From positions 1-39,389 of the IMG/VR virus record IMGVR_UViG_3300044618_000956: a stretch of 39,389 nt of DNA; one strand, written 5' to 3'. The notes beneath the pieces were generated by a model, which saw only the letters and a list, made by a program, of their open reading frames with translations, was not told the origin of the DNA and ran no database searches. Each line of letters opens with the position of its first letter. Position 1 is the stretch's first letter. The DNA is from a virus. Position numbers and translations under genes: made by a program. Shown here in pieces: positions 12,851-20,699 of this stretch.

Positions 12851-13876
12851 ATGGTCGCGGTGCCCGAGCCTGTGAGGACCACAGCGAAAGAGATTTACGC
12901 TTGGTATGAGCAACAGAAGGAGGAACACAGAGAACATCTGGGGGCCTCACAGATCGGGCACCAATGCGACCGCTACCTTTGGTATGTGTTCCGGTGGGTC
13001 AATCTGCCTACGTTCAACGGACGCCTGCTAAGGCTATTCGGAACGGGCAAGCGCGAGGAGCCGCGTGTTTACGAGGAACTGCGTGGGATAGGCGTTGAAC
13101 TGCATACCGAGGATAGCGGTAAGCAGATCGAATGCCGGGATGCGTCGGGTCATTTCGGTGGCTCCATTGACGGGATTGGGCGAGGCTTTCCTGAAGCGCC
13201 TAAGACCTGGGCCATCCTTGAAGTCAAAACCCACGGGTCCAAGTCGTATCATGAGGTTGCCAGTAAGGGCGTCGAGACGGCCAAGCCGCAGCATTATGCA
13301 CAGATGCAGACTTATATGCGGCTCATGAACGTCGAGCGAGCCCTGTATTTCGCCGTCAACAAGGACACCGATGAGATTTACGTCGAGTGGGTCCACTACA
13401 ACGAGGCTGACGCCAAGACGCTACAGACGCGGGCGACGTATATCATTGCGCGGTCAACGCCGCCTGAACGCTTCAGCAATGACCCGGCGAACTGGGTCTG
13501 CAAGATGTGCGACTTCTATAAGACCTGTCATCACGGTGGCTGGCCTGAAGCGAATTGCCGCACTTGCTCGCATTCAACGCCTGTTGATGGTGGGCAATGG
13601 ACCTGTGGTTTACATAGTAAAGTGTTGACCGCCGACGACCAGCGCAAGGGTTGCGGGGATCATGTGTTCATCCCGCCGCTTGTCCCGGCCACGCCTGTTG
13701 ATGGCGGCGTGAACTACGTCGAGTATGAGGCCAAGGACGGAACCACGTTCAAGAACGGTCCAGGGCATACCCTGAGCGCCAGCCTGTCCAACTCGACCAA
13801 AGCTACCAAGCTAAAGCGTAAGGCCGTCGGGGATAACAATGGCGTTCCCTTTGACGACCCGATCCCTTTTGACTAG
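12851..13876 (+). CDS. PD-(D/E)XK exonuclease with Cas4/AddB-like cysteine pattern
   Basis: A 341-residue nuclease. The PD-(D/E)XK core shows GSIDG (104-108, D107), ILEVKTH (122-128, E124 and K126) and the downstream helix Gln in AQMQTY. One Cys in GHQCDRYLWY (C39) plus WVCKMCDFYKTC (C217-x2-C220-x5-C226) reproduces the four-Cys iron-sulfur layout of Cas4 and AddB. A second group, C236, C239, C252 and C268, follows and looks like a zinc knuckle. It should resect DNA ends to give ssDNA for the Sak4/DUF669 pair upstream. The ATG at 12851 has a GGGAGAAGTAAGC ribosome site, two bases after the previous gene. Confidence 0.8.
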   Translation: MVAVPEPVRTTAKEIYAWYEQQKEEHREHLGASQIGHQCDRYLWYVFRWVNLPTFNGRLLRLFGTGKREEPRVYEELRGIGVELHTEDSGKQIECRDASGHFGGSIDGIGRGFPEAPKTWAILEVKTHGSKSYHEVASKGVETAKPQHYAQMQTYMRLMNVERALYFAVNKDTDEIYVEWVHYNEADAKTLQTRATYIIARSTPPERFSNDPANWVCKMCDFYKTCHHGGWPEANCRTCSHSTPVDGGQWTCGLHSKVLTADDQRKGCGDHVFIPPLVPATPVDGGVNYVEYEAKDGTTFKNGPGHTLSASLSNSTKATKLKRKAVGDNNGVPFDDPIPFD

Positions 13877-13914
13877 GCAGAGCGTGACTGCCCTACAAAC
13901 ACGCGGAGGACGAC

Positions 13915-14271
13915 ATGACCGGACGCATGAGCAGGAACAAGGGCGCTCGCGGCGAAAACGAACTTGCCAAGCTGCTATCGGATGAACTCGGCTTTGTGGT
14001 CAAGCGCAAGCTAGGTCAAGCCCGAGACGGTGCCGACGACATTGAAGTCGGACCCTACCGCATCGAATGCAAGCGCCAGGAGACACTTGCCATCATGAAA
14101 TGGTGTCGTCAGGTGGAAGCCTGCACGAAGCCCGGCGAAATCCCGACCGTCATCTTCCGCCAGAACGGGGGGACGTGGCGCGTAGTATTGCGGCTCGAAC
14201 ACTTTCTCCCATTGCTGCGTGAGCATCTGGCAGAGTTGCCATCGCCACCGCCTTCGCCTGAACCTCTCTAA
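13915..14271 (+). CDS. Holliday-junction-resolvase-like PD-(D/E)XK nuclease
   Basis: A 118-residue protein: SRNKGARGENELAKLL (6-21, E14), GADDIEV (39-45, D41/D42) and YRIECKRQE (48-56, E51 and K53), the E-D-ExK arrangement of archaeal Hjc-type and phage resolvases. It should cut branched replication or recombination intermediates before packaging. The ribosome site is CGGAGGACGAC. Its last 122 bases overlap the convergent endolysin gene antisense, leaving no room for a terminator between the two units. Confidence 0.8.
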   Translation: MTGRMSRNKGARGENELAKLLSDELGFVVKRKLGQARDGADDIEVGPYRIECKRQETLAIMKWCRQVEACTKPGEIPTVIFRQNGGTWRVVLRLEHFLPLLREHLAELPSPPPSPEPL

Positions 14272-14740
14272 CCCGGCGCTCCCAGCCCTTGCCAAATGAC
14301 GGCCAATGCGGAAGCGCCTTGAGGAACCGCAGACGCTCGCCGCAATACCGCTGAATAAGCCCCTCGGAAGCCCGTGCAGCGGCAATCGTGGCCGGGCCTA
14401 TCATCCCGTCCGTCACAACGTCCAAGGTCGCCTGTAGCACCTTAGAAGCCCGCATGACGCCGCTGTTCACCGCGTAGTCAAACACGGCATAATCCAGGCC
14501 GGATGGCAGATCGTCACAGCGGCACTTGTCCCAATAGTTGCGCTTGTAGAGCGGGCCAACGTCATCAGGCGTAAGCTGCTTCATTTCGCCTTCAGTCACC
14601 GTCTCGCCGGTATAGGCTTCCCATACCTTCTTGGTGACGCCTAGCATCGTCGCCCCGCCAGGATCAGCCGGGTGTTTCGAGAAGCCGCCCTCGTGCTTCA
14701 GGACAAGACGTAGAGAACCGGGAAAATTTGAGGCTACCAT
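14150..14740 (-). CDS. Endolysin: GH108 N-acetylmuramidase with peptidoglycan-binding domain
   Basis: A 196-residue lysozyme. LKHEGGF (14-20) holds the catalytic Glu (E17) of glycoside hydrolase family 108; DPGGATMLGVTKKVW (26-40) and YWDKCRCDDLP (69-79) are family segments. Residues about 92-160 match the PG_binding_3 domain (VNSGVMRASKVLQ; GMIGPATIAA; WERRVREV). No signal peptide or SAR anchor is visible, so release needs the holin. The ATG is at 14738-14740, overlapping the Rz1 stop (ATGGTAG); more distal starts would lie within Rz1. The last 40 residues lie antisense to the resolvase gene and beyond the usual domain end. Confidence 0.88.
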   Translation of the reverse strand: MVASNFPGSLRLVLKHEGGFSKHPADPGGATMLGVTKKVWEAYTGETVTEGEMKQLTPDDVGPLYKRNYWDKCRCDDLPSGLDYAVFDYAVNSGVMRASKVLQATLDVVTDGMIGPATIAAARASEGLIQRYCGERLRFLKALPHWPSFGKGWERRVREVQAKAVAMATLPDAHAAMGESVRAAILRATSPRSGGR

Positions 14741-14982
14741 AGCTTCCACCAAGGCTTTTGCTTCGGGACTTCGACCAACTTCACAAGGCCCGCCCGTTTG
14801 GCCTCGCAATCTTGTAACGCGACTTCCTGCCTAATGCTGAACACGGCAAGGTCGCCAATGGATTTGACAGGTGTATCAGGACCGATACAGGGTTCAAGGA
14901 ACGGTTTCGGGATTGTCAGGACTGGCGGGCTTTTCGCCGCGCAACTGGTCAATACCATCGCGCCAAGCAGACAGAACGTCAT
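14734..14982 (-). CDS. Rz1: Rz1-like outer-membrane spanin lipoprotein
   Basis: An 82-residue protein starting with a lipoprotein signal: a short hydrophobic stretch and a lipobox LTSC (11-14), so the mature form begins at C14, tethered to the outer membrane. The mature part has Pro-rich segments and several Cys. It is read in a different frame from Rz and starts within its 3' end (89-base overlap), the classical nested Rz/Rz1 arrangement. With Rz it would bridge and fuse the two membranes in the last step of lysis. Confidence 0.75.
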   Translation of the reverse strand: MTFCLLGAMVLTSCAAKSPPVLTIPKPFLEPCIGPDTPVKSIGDLAVFSIRQEVALQDCEAKRAGLVKLVEVPKQKPWWKLW

Positions 14983-15232
14983 CGGGCACAGGCGTCTCAG
15001 CCTTGGGCGATTCCTTGATCCGAACGGTGGCTGCATTGCCCTTCTCCCGAATGATAACGGTCCTGCTGTTGTAGGCTTCCAAAGCCTCCAGGGCCTTTTG
15101 GTTGGCCCTGGCTTGCGCCACAGCCTCCGCAGTCTTGATACGCTCAATATGGGCCTGCCTGTTCGCCCACACAGCCCACGCCCCTGCAATCAGGACAAAG
15201 GCAATCTCAGCAAGGATGACGTATTGTCTCAA
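14894..15232 (-). CDS. Rz: Rz-like inner-membrane spanin
   Basis: A 112-residue protein with an N-terminal membrane segment (about 5-22, VILAEIAFVLIAGAWAVW) and a periplasmic helical/coiled-coil region (about 28-75, IERIKTAEAVAQARANQKAL onward). That is the i-spanin layout. The start is a TTG at 15230-15232 that overlaps the holin stop (TTGA). The Rz1 lipoprotein frame begins inside its 3' end, which supports the call. Confidence 0.8.
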   Translation of the reverse strand: MRQYVILAEIAFVLIAGAWAVWANRQAHIERIKTAEAVAQARANQKALEALEAYNSRTVIIREKGNAATVRIKESPKAETPVPDDVLSAWRDGIDQLRGEKPASPDNPETVP

Positions 15233-15483
15233 CTGATAATGTCCCTGACTTCAGCCGCCGTCTGGATAGCCTCGCGCTTGATCCGCGTGAGATCAACCAA
15301 TGTCGCCCCGGCCATGTAGACAAAGGCCAGGAGTATGTTCGCAAAGGCCAGAGCCAATGCAATCCACTTCAGCGCGTCCGGTTCGTCCAGCTTGGACACA
15401 ATCCAACAGATCGTCGCCGTGTTCACGCCCATGAACAGGAACGTAAACAGACGGCGCCAGAACCATTGGATTTCCTTTGTCAC
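15229..15483 (-). CDS. Holin candidate (two transmembrane segments)
   Basis: An 84-residue membrane protein with two hydrophobic helices (about 11-30 and 40-63) separated by a short charged loop (KLDEPDALKW) and a charged C-terminal helix. Its place directly before Rz, Rz1 and the endolysin makes a pinholin/holin role likely. The start is a GTG at 15481-15483 that overlaps the upstream TGA by four bases (GTGA); a longer upstream frame exists but lies in the phosphoesterase gene. I do not recognise a specific holin family. Confidence 0.65.
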   Translation of the reverse strand: MTKEIQWFWRRLFTFLFMGVNTATICWIVSKLDEPDALKWIALALAFANILLAFVYMAGATLVDLTRIKREAIQTAAEVRDIIS

Positions 15484-16427
15484 ACCGCATCCCCACGGAA
15501 ATAGGCCACGCCGTCTATGACTTCGCATAGTTCAGGCGGAAGCATCATGCCATCCCTGAACGTCAAGACTGCAAAGCCCGAAGTCCAAGGTGTAGCATTG
15601 TTTTCCAGATACTCAAATTGCGGACCTAAAGGATCGGCCAGGGTGCCAGTATCCACGCCCCACCGTCTGCCCGTATAGTCAGCCCAAGGCGTCACAGCGA
15701 GGCGATGCAAGTGCCCCGTGACCATAGACAGCCCGCCTTTCAGTGTATTGTTGTAGGCGGCATGAACGCCGTTGGCCTGTCTATGCTTGACCATGACCGA
15801 CCCATTGATGCGGATAGACCAAGCCATTTCCCATTCTGGGAACCGATCCGCCAAGCGTTCCACGACGCCCTCATATTCGGCGGCATTGACGACCATCGCC
15901 CGGTCGAAACGGGCATCATGGTTGCCGATATTCCAATCCAAGGGGTTTCCCCGAACGGCAACAAGCGCAATCTCGTGCATTCGCTCAAGGCAGGCGTCCA
16001 ATTCTTCCTTGACGGATGGGGGCTGTCCCCAGCCATGCGGATCATGACGGCTGATCCGTGCGCCGTCGAAGATGTCACCATTGGCAATGACGCGGGCGGG
16101 CTTCAGCCGCTTAATGAGTTTGAGCAGCGCCTCGTTTGCGGGCGTTCGGCCACCCGGCCAGAAGTGTGCGTCAGAGAAGACAATGACATGGCCGTTAATG
16201 ACCTCCGCCGTCCGCTCACGGACATAGGACCAGGACTGTGTGTAGGTGGATTGTATGACGCCCGCGAGATTGACGGGATGAGTCTCAAGGACGATTCCGC
16301 GTTCGGCCATATTCTTGCGGCGGCGGTAAACTTCGCGGGGCTGGACGCCCATCATGCGGGCTAGGACTGAAGGTGAACATTTGGCCTGTTGCCAAGCGGC
16401 GATGAATTCATCGTCAGAAAGTGCCAT
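15480..16427 (-). CDS. Metallophosphoesterase with N-terminal HTH
   Basis: A 315-residue protein. Residues 5-45 look like an HTH (FIAAWQQAKCSPSVLARMMG, then REVYRRRKN). The rest is a calcineurin-like phosphoesterase: SDAHFW (85-90), NGDIFD (116-121), GNHD (168-171) and GHLHR (238-242), all metal-ligand motifs present. Phage members with this HTH-plus-phosphoesterase layout are known but their substrate (nucleic acid, protein phosphate or cyclic nucleotide) is not. The ATG follows AAAGGATAAGG. It sits between a tail/membrane gene and the lysis set, an odd place for a nucleic-acid enzyme. Confidence 0.8.
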   Translation of the reverse strand: MALSDDEFIAAWQQAKCSPSVLARMMGVQPREVYRRRKNMAERGIVLETHPVNLAGVIQSTYTQSWSYVRERTAEVINGHVIVFSDAHFWPGGRTPANEALLKLIKRLKPARVIANGDIFDGARISRHDPHGWGQPPSVKEELDACLERMHEIALVAVRGNPLDWNIGNHDARFDRAMVVNAAEYEGVVERLADRFPEWEMAWSIRINGSVMVKHRQANGVHAAYNNTLKGGLSMVTGHLHRLAVTPWADYTGRRWGVDTGTLADPLGPQFEYLENNATPWTSGFAVLTFRDGMMLPPELCEVIDGVAYFRGDAV

Positions 16428-16429
16428 CC

Positions 16430-16609
16430 TTATCCTTTCAGGATGTTGCTACCTACGAGCAAGGCGCATCCCGAAACAAAGACGACGCCTATGAACCAAA
16501 ACACCCGTTGGGCAACTGACCGGCCAATCTGTTCATACACCTTGATGATGGCCTTTTCAGCGGCCTTGTCAGCAATGTGTTCAATCTCAGCGTCAGACAG
16601 AAGGGACAT
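16430..16609 (-). CDS. Small membrane protein (59 aa)
   Basis: The start ATG at 16607-16609 is 17 bases inside the end of the preceding gene and the TAA lies two bases before the phosphoesterase start. The first 33 residues are a charged helix (SDAEIEHIADKAAEKAII), then one membrane segment (about 35-55). Being next to the lysis genes it could be a second holin, an antiholin or a membrane-tethering protein; the topology (single C-terminal anchor, N-terminus in the cytoplasm) does not decide. Too short to be recognised by family. Confidence 0.6.
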   Translation of the reverse strand: MSLLSDAEIEHIADKAAEKAIIKVYEQIGRSVAQRVFWFIGVVFVSGCALLVGSNILKG

Positions 16610-16973
16610 CGGTAGTGACTTTCACCCAGGATTGATTTGGTTCGTCCCACATATACCAATCACCATCATTCGGCATAGGAATAGGTGCTACCCAATCGCA
16701 AGTTTCTGCATCAAGAGCCCAACTTGGATACGGCTGAGGCGTAATAAAAGCGTTACGTTGCTCATCAAACGAGTATCCCACGCCTGCATACCTCTTACGC
16801 TTTGAGCCGCTATAGCTAGTCTGAGCCCACCGCGTATCAGCGCCGAATAGCGACTGGCAGAAGGCAATGCCCTTGGCCTCAACCTCATAGCCGTCAACGC
16901 TTGTATCCGCGTTGTTAACGACGATGACGCGCAGGACGATGTTGTTTTGGTCGAGTTCAGCGAAATGAGCCAT
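16593..16973 (-). CDS. Conserved phage protein (tail-associated, 126 aa)
   Basis: The chain starting MAHFAELDQNNIVLRVIVVNN, with KGIAFCQSLFGADTRWAQTS (about 34-53), a YAGVGYSFDEQRNAF region and PYPSWALDAETCDWVAP (about 81-97), belongs to a conserved protein family found in many phages, including cyanophages and pelagiphages, that is encoded among tail genes. Its exact role is not known. The ATG at 16973 is used; a longer frame would run into the glycine-rich gene. Confidence 0.72.
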   Translation of the reverse strand: MAHFAELDQNNIVLRVIVVNNADTSVDGYEVEAKGIAFCQSLFGADTRWAQTSYSGSKRKRYAGVGYSFDEQRNAFITPQPYPSWALDAETCDWVAPIPMPNDGDWYMWDEPNQSWVKVTTDVPSV

Positions 16974-16975
16974 GA

Positions 16976-17842
16976 TTAGAACGTGATTGATCCTGAGCCA
17001 GTCCATTGATAGATGCGGTATCCACCGGACGTTGAAACGCTAGGGGAGCCTGTGGTGGAAGTGGCAAGCGGGTAAACGTCAGAGTATCGGATGATAACGA
17101 TACCGGAGCCGCCGCTGCCGCCGGCTTGCACATCGCCGCCACCGCCGCCTCCGCCACCGCCGCCGCCCCTATTAGCCACCCCATTACCGCCAACCTCGGA
17201 TGGGTCTCCGCCTTTTCCGGCATTACTTCCGCCAGTCCCCCCCGTAATTCCATATCCGTCTCGAATGCCGCCCCCGCCGCCGCCCGCGTAATTTACGGAT
17301 GATCCAGAAATTGACGAGGCTTGAGCAGAGCCACCAAAGCCCGCTACATCGGATGATGCAGGGGGGGAGCCCGCTGATCCCTTACCACCACCACCGCCGC
17401 CGCCAGCCAAGTCAGAAGCAGCTCCGTTGTTCCCGTAGGATGCGTTTGTCGCCGTTCCCGCAGAGCCAGTCCAGGCGGCCCCACCGCCCGATCCACCGCC
17501 GCCGCCGTTGCCGCTCCACGCAGAGCCAAAGCCTCCGCCTTCCGCTGTAATGGACGAAAATACGCTATCCGTCCCCTTTACTCCACTTGAAGTAAAAGAC
17601 GCAGACCCCCCCGCCCCGCCGCCGCCGACTGTAACGGTAATTGATACTCCAGGAGTAACGGCGAATCCTGTAGAAGTGCGGTAGGCCCCAGCCCCGCCAC
17701 CCCCGCTTCCAATAGTTTGCGCCGCCCCGCCGCCGCCGCCGCCGCCGACAACCAGATATTCAACATTTGGCGTGGTTGAAACTCCCCCAAACATGCCCCA
17801 ACCACGGACAGCAGCGGTAGCGCGGGTTGATTGCAGGGGCAT
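16976..17842 (-). CDS. Glycine-rich tail-tip/adhesin-like protein
   Basis: A 288-residue protein. After VEYLVVGGGGGGG (about 28-40) come long Gly-Gly runs broken by Ser/Ala/Asn segments, ending with SGIVIIRYSD (about 246-255) and an SGGYRIYQWTGSGSITF tail. Glycine-rich beta-roll or polyglycine-II-like domains of this kind, with the VxYLVVGGGGGG opening and GSGIVIIRY end, occur in phage receptor-binding and tail-tip proteins. It is adjacent to the fibre protein upstream and the tail-associated protein downstream. The overlap TGATG links it to the fibre gene. Confidence 0.7.
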   Translation of the reverse strand: MPLQSTRATAAVRGWGMFGGVSTTPNVEYLVVGGGGGGGAAQTIGSGGGGAGAYRTSTGFAVTPGVSITVTVGGGGAGGSASFTSSGVKGTDSVFSSITAEGGGFGSAWSGNGGGGGSGGGAAWTGSAGTATNASYGNNGAASDLAGGGGGGGKGSAGSPPASSDVAGFGGSAQASSISGSSVNYAGGGGGGIRDGYGITGGTGGSNAGKGGDPSEVGGNGVANRGGGGGGGGGGGDVQAGGSGGSGIVIIRYSDVYPLATSTTGSPSVSTSGGYRIYQWTGSGSITF

Positions 17843-18645
17843 CAGGCGAACTTTGTCTGGGCAGCCAACGCGGTAAAGGTCGCCGCGCCAGTCTTAACAA
17901 TCGTGATGGTGTAAGCGTCAATCGACGAAGCATTGCCCGCAGTTGGGGCCAATCCGTTTTGCCACTTAGGCGTAATGCCATTGCCATCAATCTGAAACGC
18001 CGACTGGTAATACGCCGTGCCGCCGTTCGTCACAAGGAACACAATCGTAATGCTCTCACCCGTCACCATGAGCGCATTGAGCGATGTCGTGCCATTGCCA
18101 CGGACGTTCAGCGTCCAGTTTCCAGAGGCGTTCGTGGTGTAATACAGGACCGACTGCGTAGTCACATCGTAGGCAATCGTCCCCGTCGCCGCTGTGGCGC
18201 TGATCGTCACGCCCTCCAGGGCATTGTAAAGCTTTGCAGCCAATGCCGATGTCGCGCCCGAAAACGTCTGTGTGGCCGTGAAATTGGTCGCCACGGTCGG
18301 AGAAACGTAATCCGTGCCCGCCGTAGCCGCCGTAGCCGCAGACGATCCGTTGGCCTTCACAAGCCCCGTAATGCCCGTCACGGTCAATGCCGACACCGTA
18401 GCCGCAGCGCCGAACGACAGCGCATCGCCCGCCAGCGTAGCCGCGCCCACGTTGGTCAGCTTGAACCCACCAAGCGGGATATTGGCCGTGGGTGTGCTTT
18501 GCCCGTTTCGGGTCAGGCAGGTGCTAAGTCCCGTCGCAAGGTCAGCCGTGAGCGCATTGAACGCCGTCGCACTGATAATCGTGTTCGGGACGACAGGTTG
18601 CCCCGCGCTGTTGATTTGGAATGTGCCAGAGCCGTTGAATGACAT
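17842..18645 (-). CDS. Tail fibre-like structural protein
   Basis: A 267-residue Ala/Thr/Ser/Gly-rich protein, with segments such as GFKLTNVGAATLAGDALSFG and GDALSFGAAATVSALTVTG and an N-terminal SFNGSGTFQINSAGQPVV. The NIPLGGFKLTNVGAPT...D-type motif is common in phage tail fibres and the low-complexity repeats suggest a trimeric beta fibre. It precedes the glycine-rich protein in the same operon. Host-range role is inferred. Confidence 0.7.
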   Translation of the reverse strand: MSFNGSGTFQINSAGQPVVPNTIISATAFNALTADLATGLSTCLTRNGQSTPTANIPLGGFKLTNVGAATLAGDALSFGAAATVSALTVTGITGLVKANGSSAATAATAGTDYVSPTVATNFTATQTFSGATSALAAKLYNALEGVTISATAATGTIAYDVTTQSVLYYTTNASGNWTLNVRGNGTTSLNALMVTGESITIVFLVTNGGTAYYQSAFQIDGNGITPKWQNGLAPTAGNASSIDAYTITIVKTGAATFTALAAQTKFA

Positions 18646-20699
18646 TATTCGCCCTTTATAGTCCTAGCTAATTGGTTGCCTAAGGCTTCAGCGCCAAAGC
18701 GAACACTTGCAGCAGACCCAAGAACAAGAGCGCCCCACTTTAGGGCCTCATTTCGCGCTTTTTCGACGCCCATAGCCTTCTCAGTTGCGGCAATGTCACT
18801 CAGGAATTTTGCATATTCATCTTGGGTTATTTTGCCGTTCACCAAAAGCTTCTTGGCAACCGAACCAGCCTTAGTCAACACTTCTTGAGGCTCGGCAACC
18901 TTTAGACCTTCAAAGTCAGCAACCGCCTCAAGCCCAATCTTTTGAGCCTTGTCCGCTTCCTTGATTGCCGCCGCCTCGCCCTTAGCTGCCGTCTCGGCAG
19001 CCTTGGTCCTAGCCTTGCCAAAGCCCGTGAATGCCTCGGCCCGCGTTCCGGCAAGCTTGGCATCATTCAGCCTCTGAAGATGCTGCTGCACGGCAACCTT
19101 CAATTCAGGATCGGCAGCTAGCGCGTCTTCAAACTTGGTATTCTGGCCCAACTTGGCAATAACCGCGTCATAGTCGAGCGGCGCACCGTCGGGGCCAACC
19201 ATCGCGGCCTGAACTTCATCACGCAGGAATTGCTTTTGGGCTTGAGGCCCGGCCAATGCGCCGACTTGTTCAACAGCCTCACGGCCACCTGCCATGACCT
19301 TGCCAGGCACGTTAGCGGCAAAGGTATTGGGCACGGACGTTTCGCCCTGGACGCCCGACAGCGCCTTGCCTAGCCGCGTGTTGTCGTAGGGCTCAAGAGC
19401 CTGAAGCCCGGCCTTCCAGTTGGCCTGAACTTCACCGCGAGCCGCGCCAACGTAATCGTCTAGGACTTGGCTAACCCGACCATACATGTCACGGGCAAGA
19501 TGGTTTGGGACGCCCTCGAAACCAGTGGGGACGCCGTTGAACGATTCCCCAAGGCGACGACGCAAATTGTCCAGCGCCTCAAAAGTGGTCTTAAACGTGC
19601 GGACGTATTTGTCGCCAACCTTGGACACCGATCCTGGGTCAATCTCGCTGGCAGCGCGAGCCTCAGCCTCGCTGATAAGAACACGACGATCCTTAATCGC
19701 CGTCTGCACGGCATTGAGGATTCTGCCTTCTTCTGGTGTAGGCAGCGCGGTCGCCGTGGCCGAAGTGCCGGGATTAGGCGTAATGCGTTGTGTGACTTCG
19801 CCAAGCAGCGTTTTGGCAGACGGAAGGTCCGAAATGAACTTGCCTGCCGCCTCATTGTCGGCAACCACCAGATCAGCGGCTTCCCGCAAAACCTTGTCCT
19901 GAGAAACCTGGTTCTCATAGATTTTGCTACGGGCAGCAACCGTAGCGTCCCGAACGGGAGCCCCGCGCTCGCTCAGGGTTTTAACTTCTCCGACGCGAGG
20001 AGCCGGTAGCGCCGCCTTGGCTTGAGCCTTGGTAGCCTTGCGCTCAAAGCCAGACGCGGCCAAGGTATCGGCTTCGCTTTGCGCTCTTAGGGCGGCGGCG
20101 CGTTCTTGGGCCGTAGCGCGGGCCGCAGCAGCCTCGCCGGTCTCACGCTCAAGCATGGCGGCGGTGCGAGCGCGAGCGGCTTTTACACCGGGGCCAGACT
20201 TAGCAAACAGTGCGTCAGCAAGCGCCTTGGCCTTTGGGGCGACATATGGAGCCGCAGCCTTAGCGCCAATGCCCAGGACTTCGCCCACAAGCCTACCAGC
20301 GGGCGCGGCGATTGCATTAGACGCCACATCGCCAAGGACTTGCTTGCCCTTGCTAATCGCAGTTTCCCCCTGACGGCCACGGCCACGCAGGGTTTGAACA
20401 ACGTCAAACGCTTGGCTTCCAATGCCGCCGCCAAGGCCAGCCGCGCCCGCCTCAAGGGCAATGGCCGCAGGCGTAAGAGCGCCGCCACTAAGCACGGTTC
20501 CGCCAACAGCAGCGGGCGCGGCGGCAACCATGCCAAGCCCCGCCCCTGCGGCAGTCATTAGTGTGCGACCGTTTTTGTCGAACCAACCTTGTTCTTGAAC
20601 GCCCGCAGCCTCAAGCAATTCGGCCTGAGTAGCGCCAGGGGGGCCTTGGACCTTGTAGCGTTTACCGCCGTATTCAAAGGTGTATTGTTTATCGGCCAT
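18645..20699 (-). CDS. Large internal/ejection-type virion protein
   Basis: A 684-residue protein. The N-terminal 35 residues (TFEYGGKRYKVQGPPGATQA) resemble a small domain shared by phage internal proteins. Residues about 47-97 are Ala/Gly-rich and hydrophobic. The rest is a long Ala/Lys/Glu-rich helical region, including an AAARATAQERAAALRAQ coiled-coil stretch. Such layouts are typical of proteins ejected into the cell with the DNA. I do not see a lysozyme or transglycosylase motif. It overlaps the following gene (TAATG) and is coupled to the preceding one. Confidence 0.65.
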   Translation of the reverse strand: MADKQYTFEYGGKRYKVQGPPGATQAELLEAAGVQEQGWFDKNGRTLMTAAGAGLGMVAAAPAAVGGTVLSGGALTPAAIALEAGAAGLGGGIGSQAFDVVQTLRGRGRQGETAISKGKQVLGDVASNAIAAPAGRLVGEVLGIGAKAAAPYVAPKAKALADALFAKSGPGVKAARARTAAMLERETGEAAAARATAQERAAALRAQSEADTLAASGFERKATKAQAKAALPAPRVGEVKTLSERGAPVRDATVAARSKIYENQVSQDKVLREAADLVVADNEAAGKFISDLPSAKTLLGEVTQRITPNPGTSATATALPTPEEGRILNAVQTAIKDRRVLISEAEARAASEIDPGSVSKVGDKYVRTFKTTFEALDNLRRRLGESFNGVPTGFEGVPNHLARDMYGRVSQVLDDYVGAARGEVQANWKAGLQALEPYDNTRLGKALSGVQGETSVPNTFAANVPGKVMAGGREAVEQVGALAGPQAQKQFLRDEVQAAMVGPDGAPLDYDAVIAKLGQNTKFEDALAADPELKVAVQQHLQRLNDAKLAGTRAEAFTGFGKARTKAAETAAKGEAAAIKEADKAQKIGLEAVADFEGLKVAEPQEVLTKAGSVAKKLLVNGKITQDEYAKFLSDIAATEKAMGVEKARNEALKWGALVLGSAASVRFGAEALGNQLARTIKGE

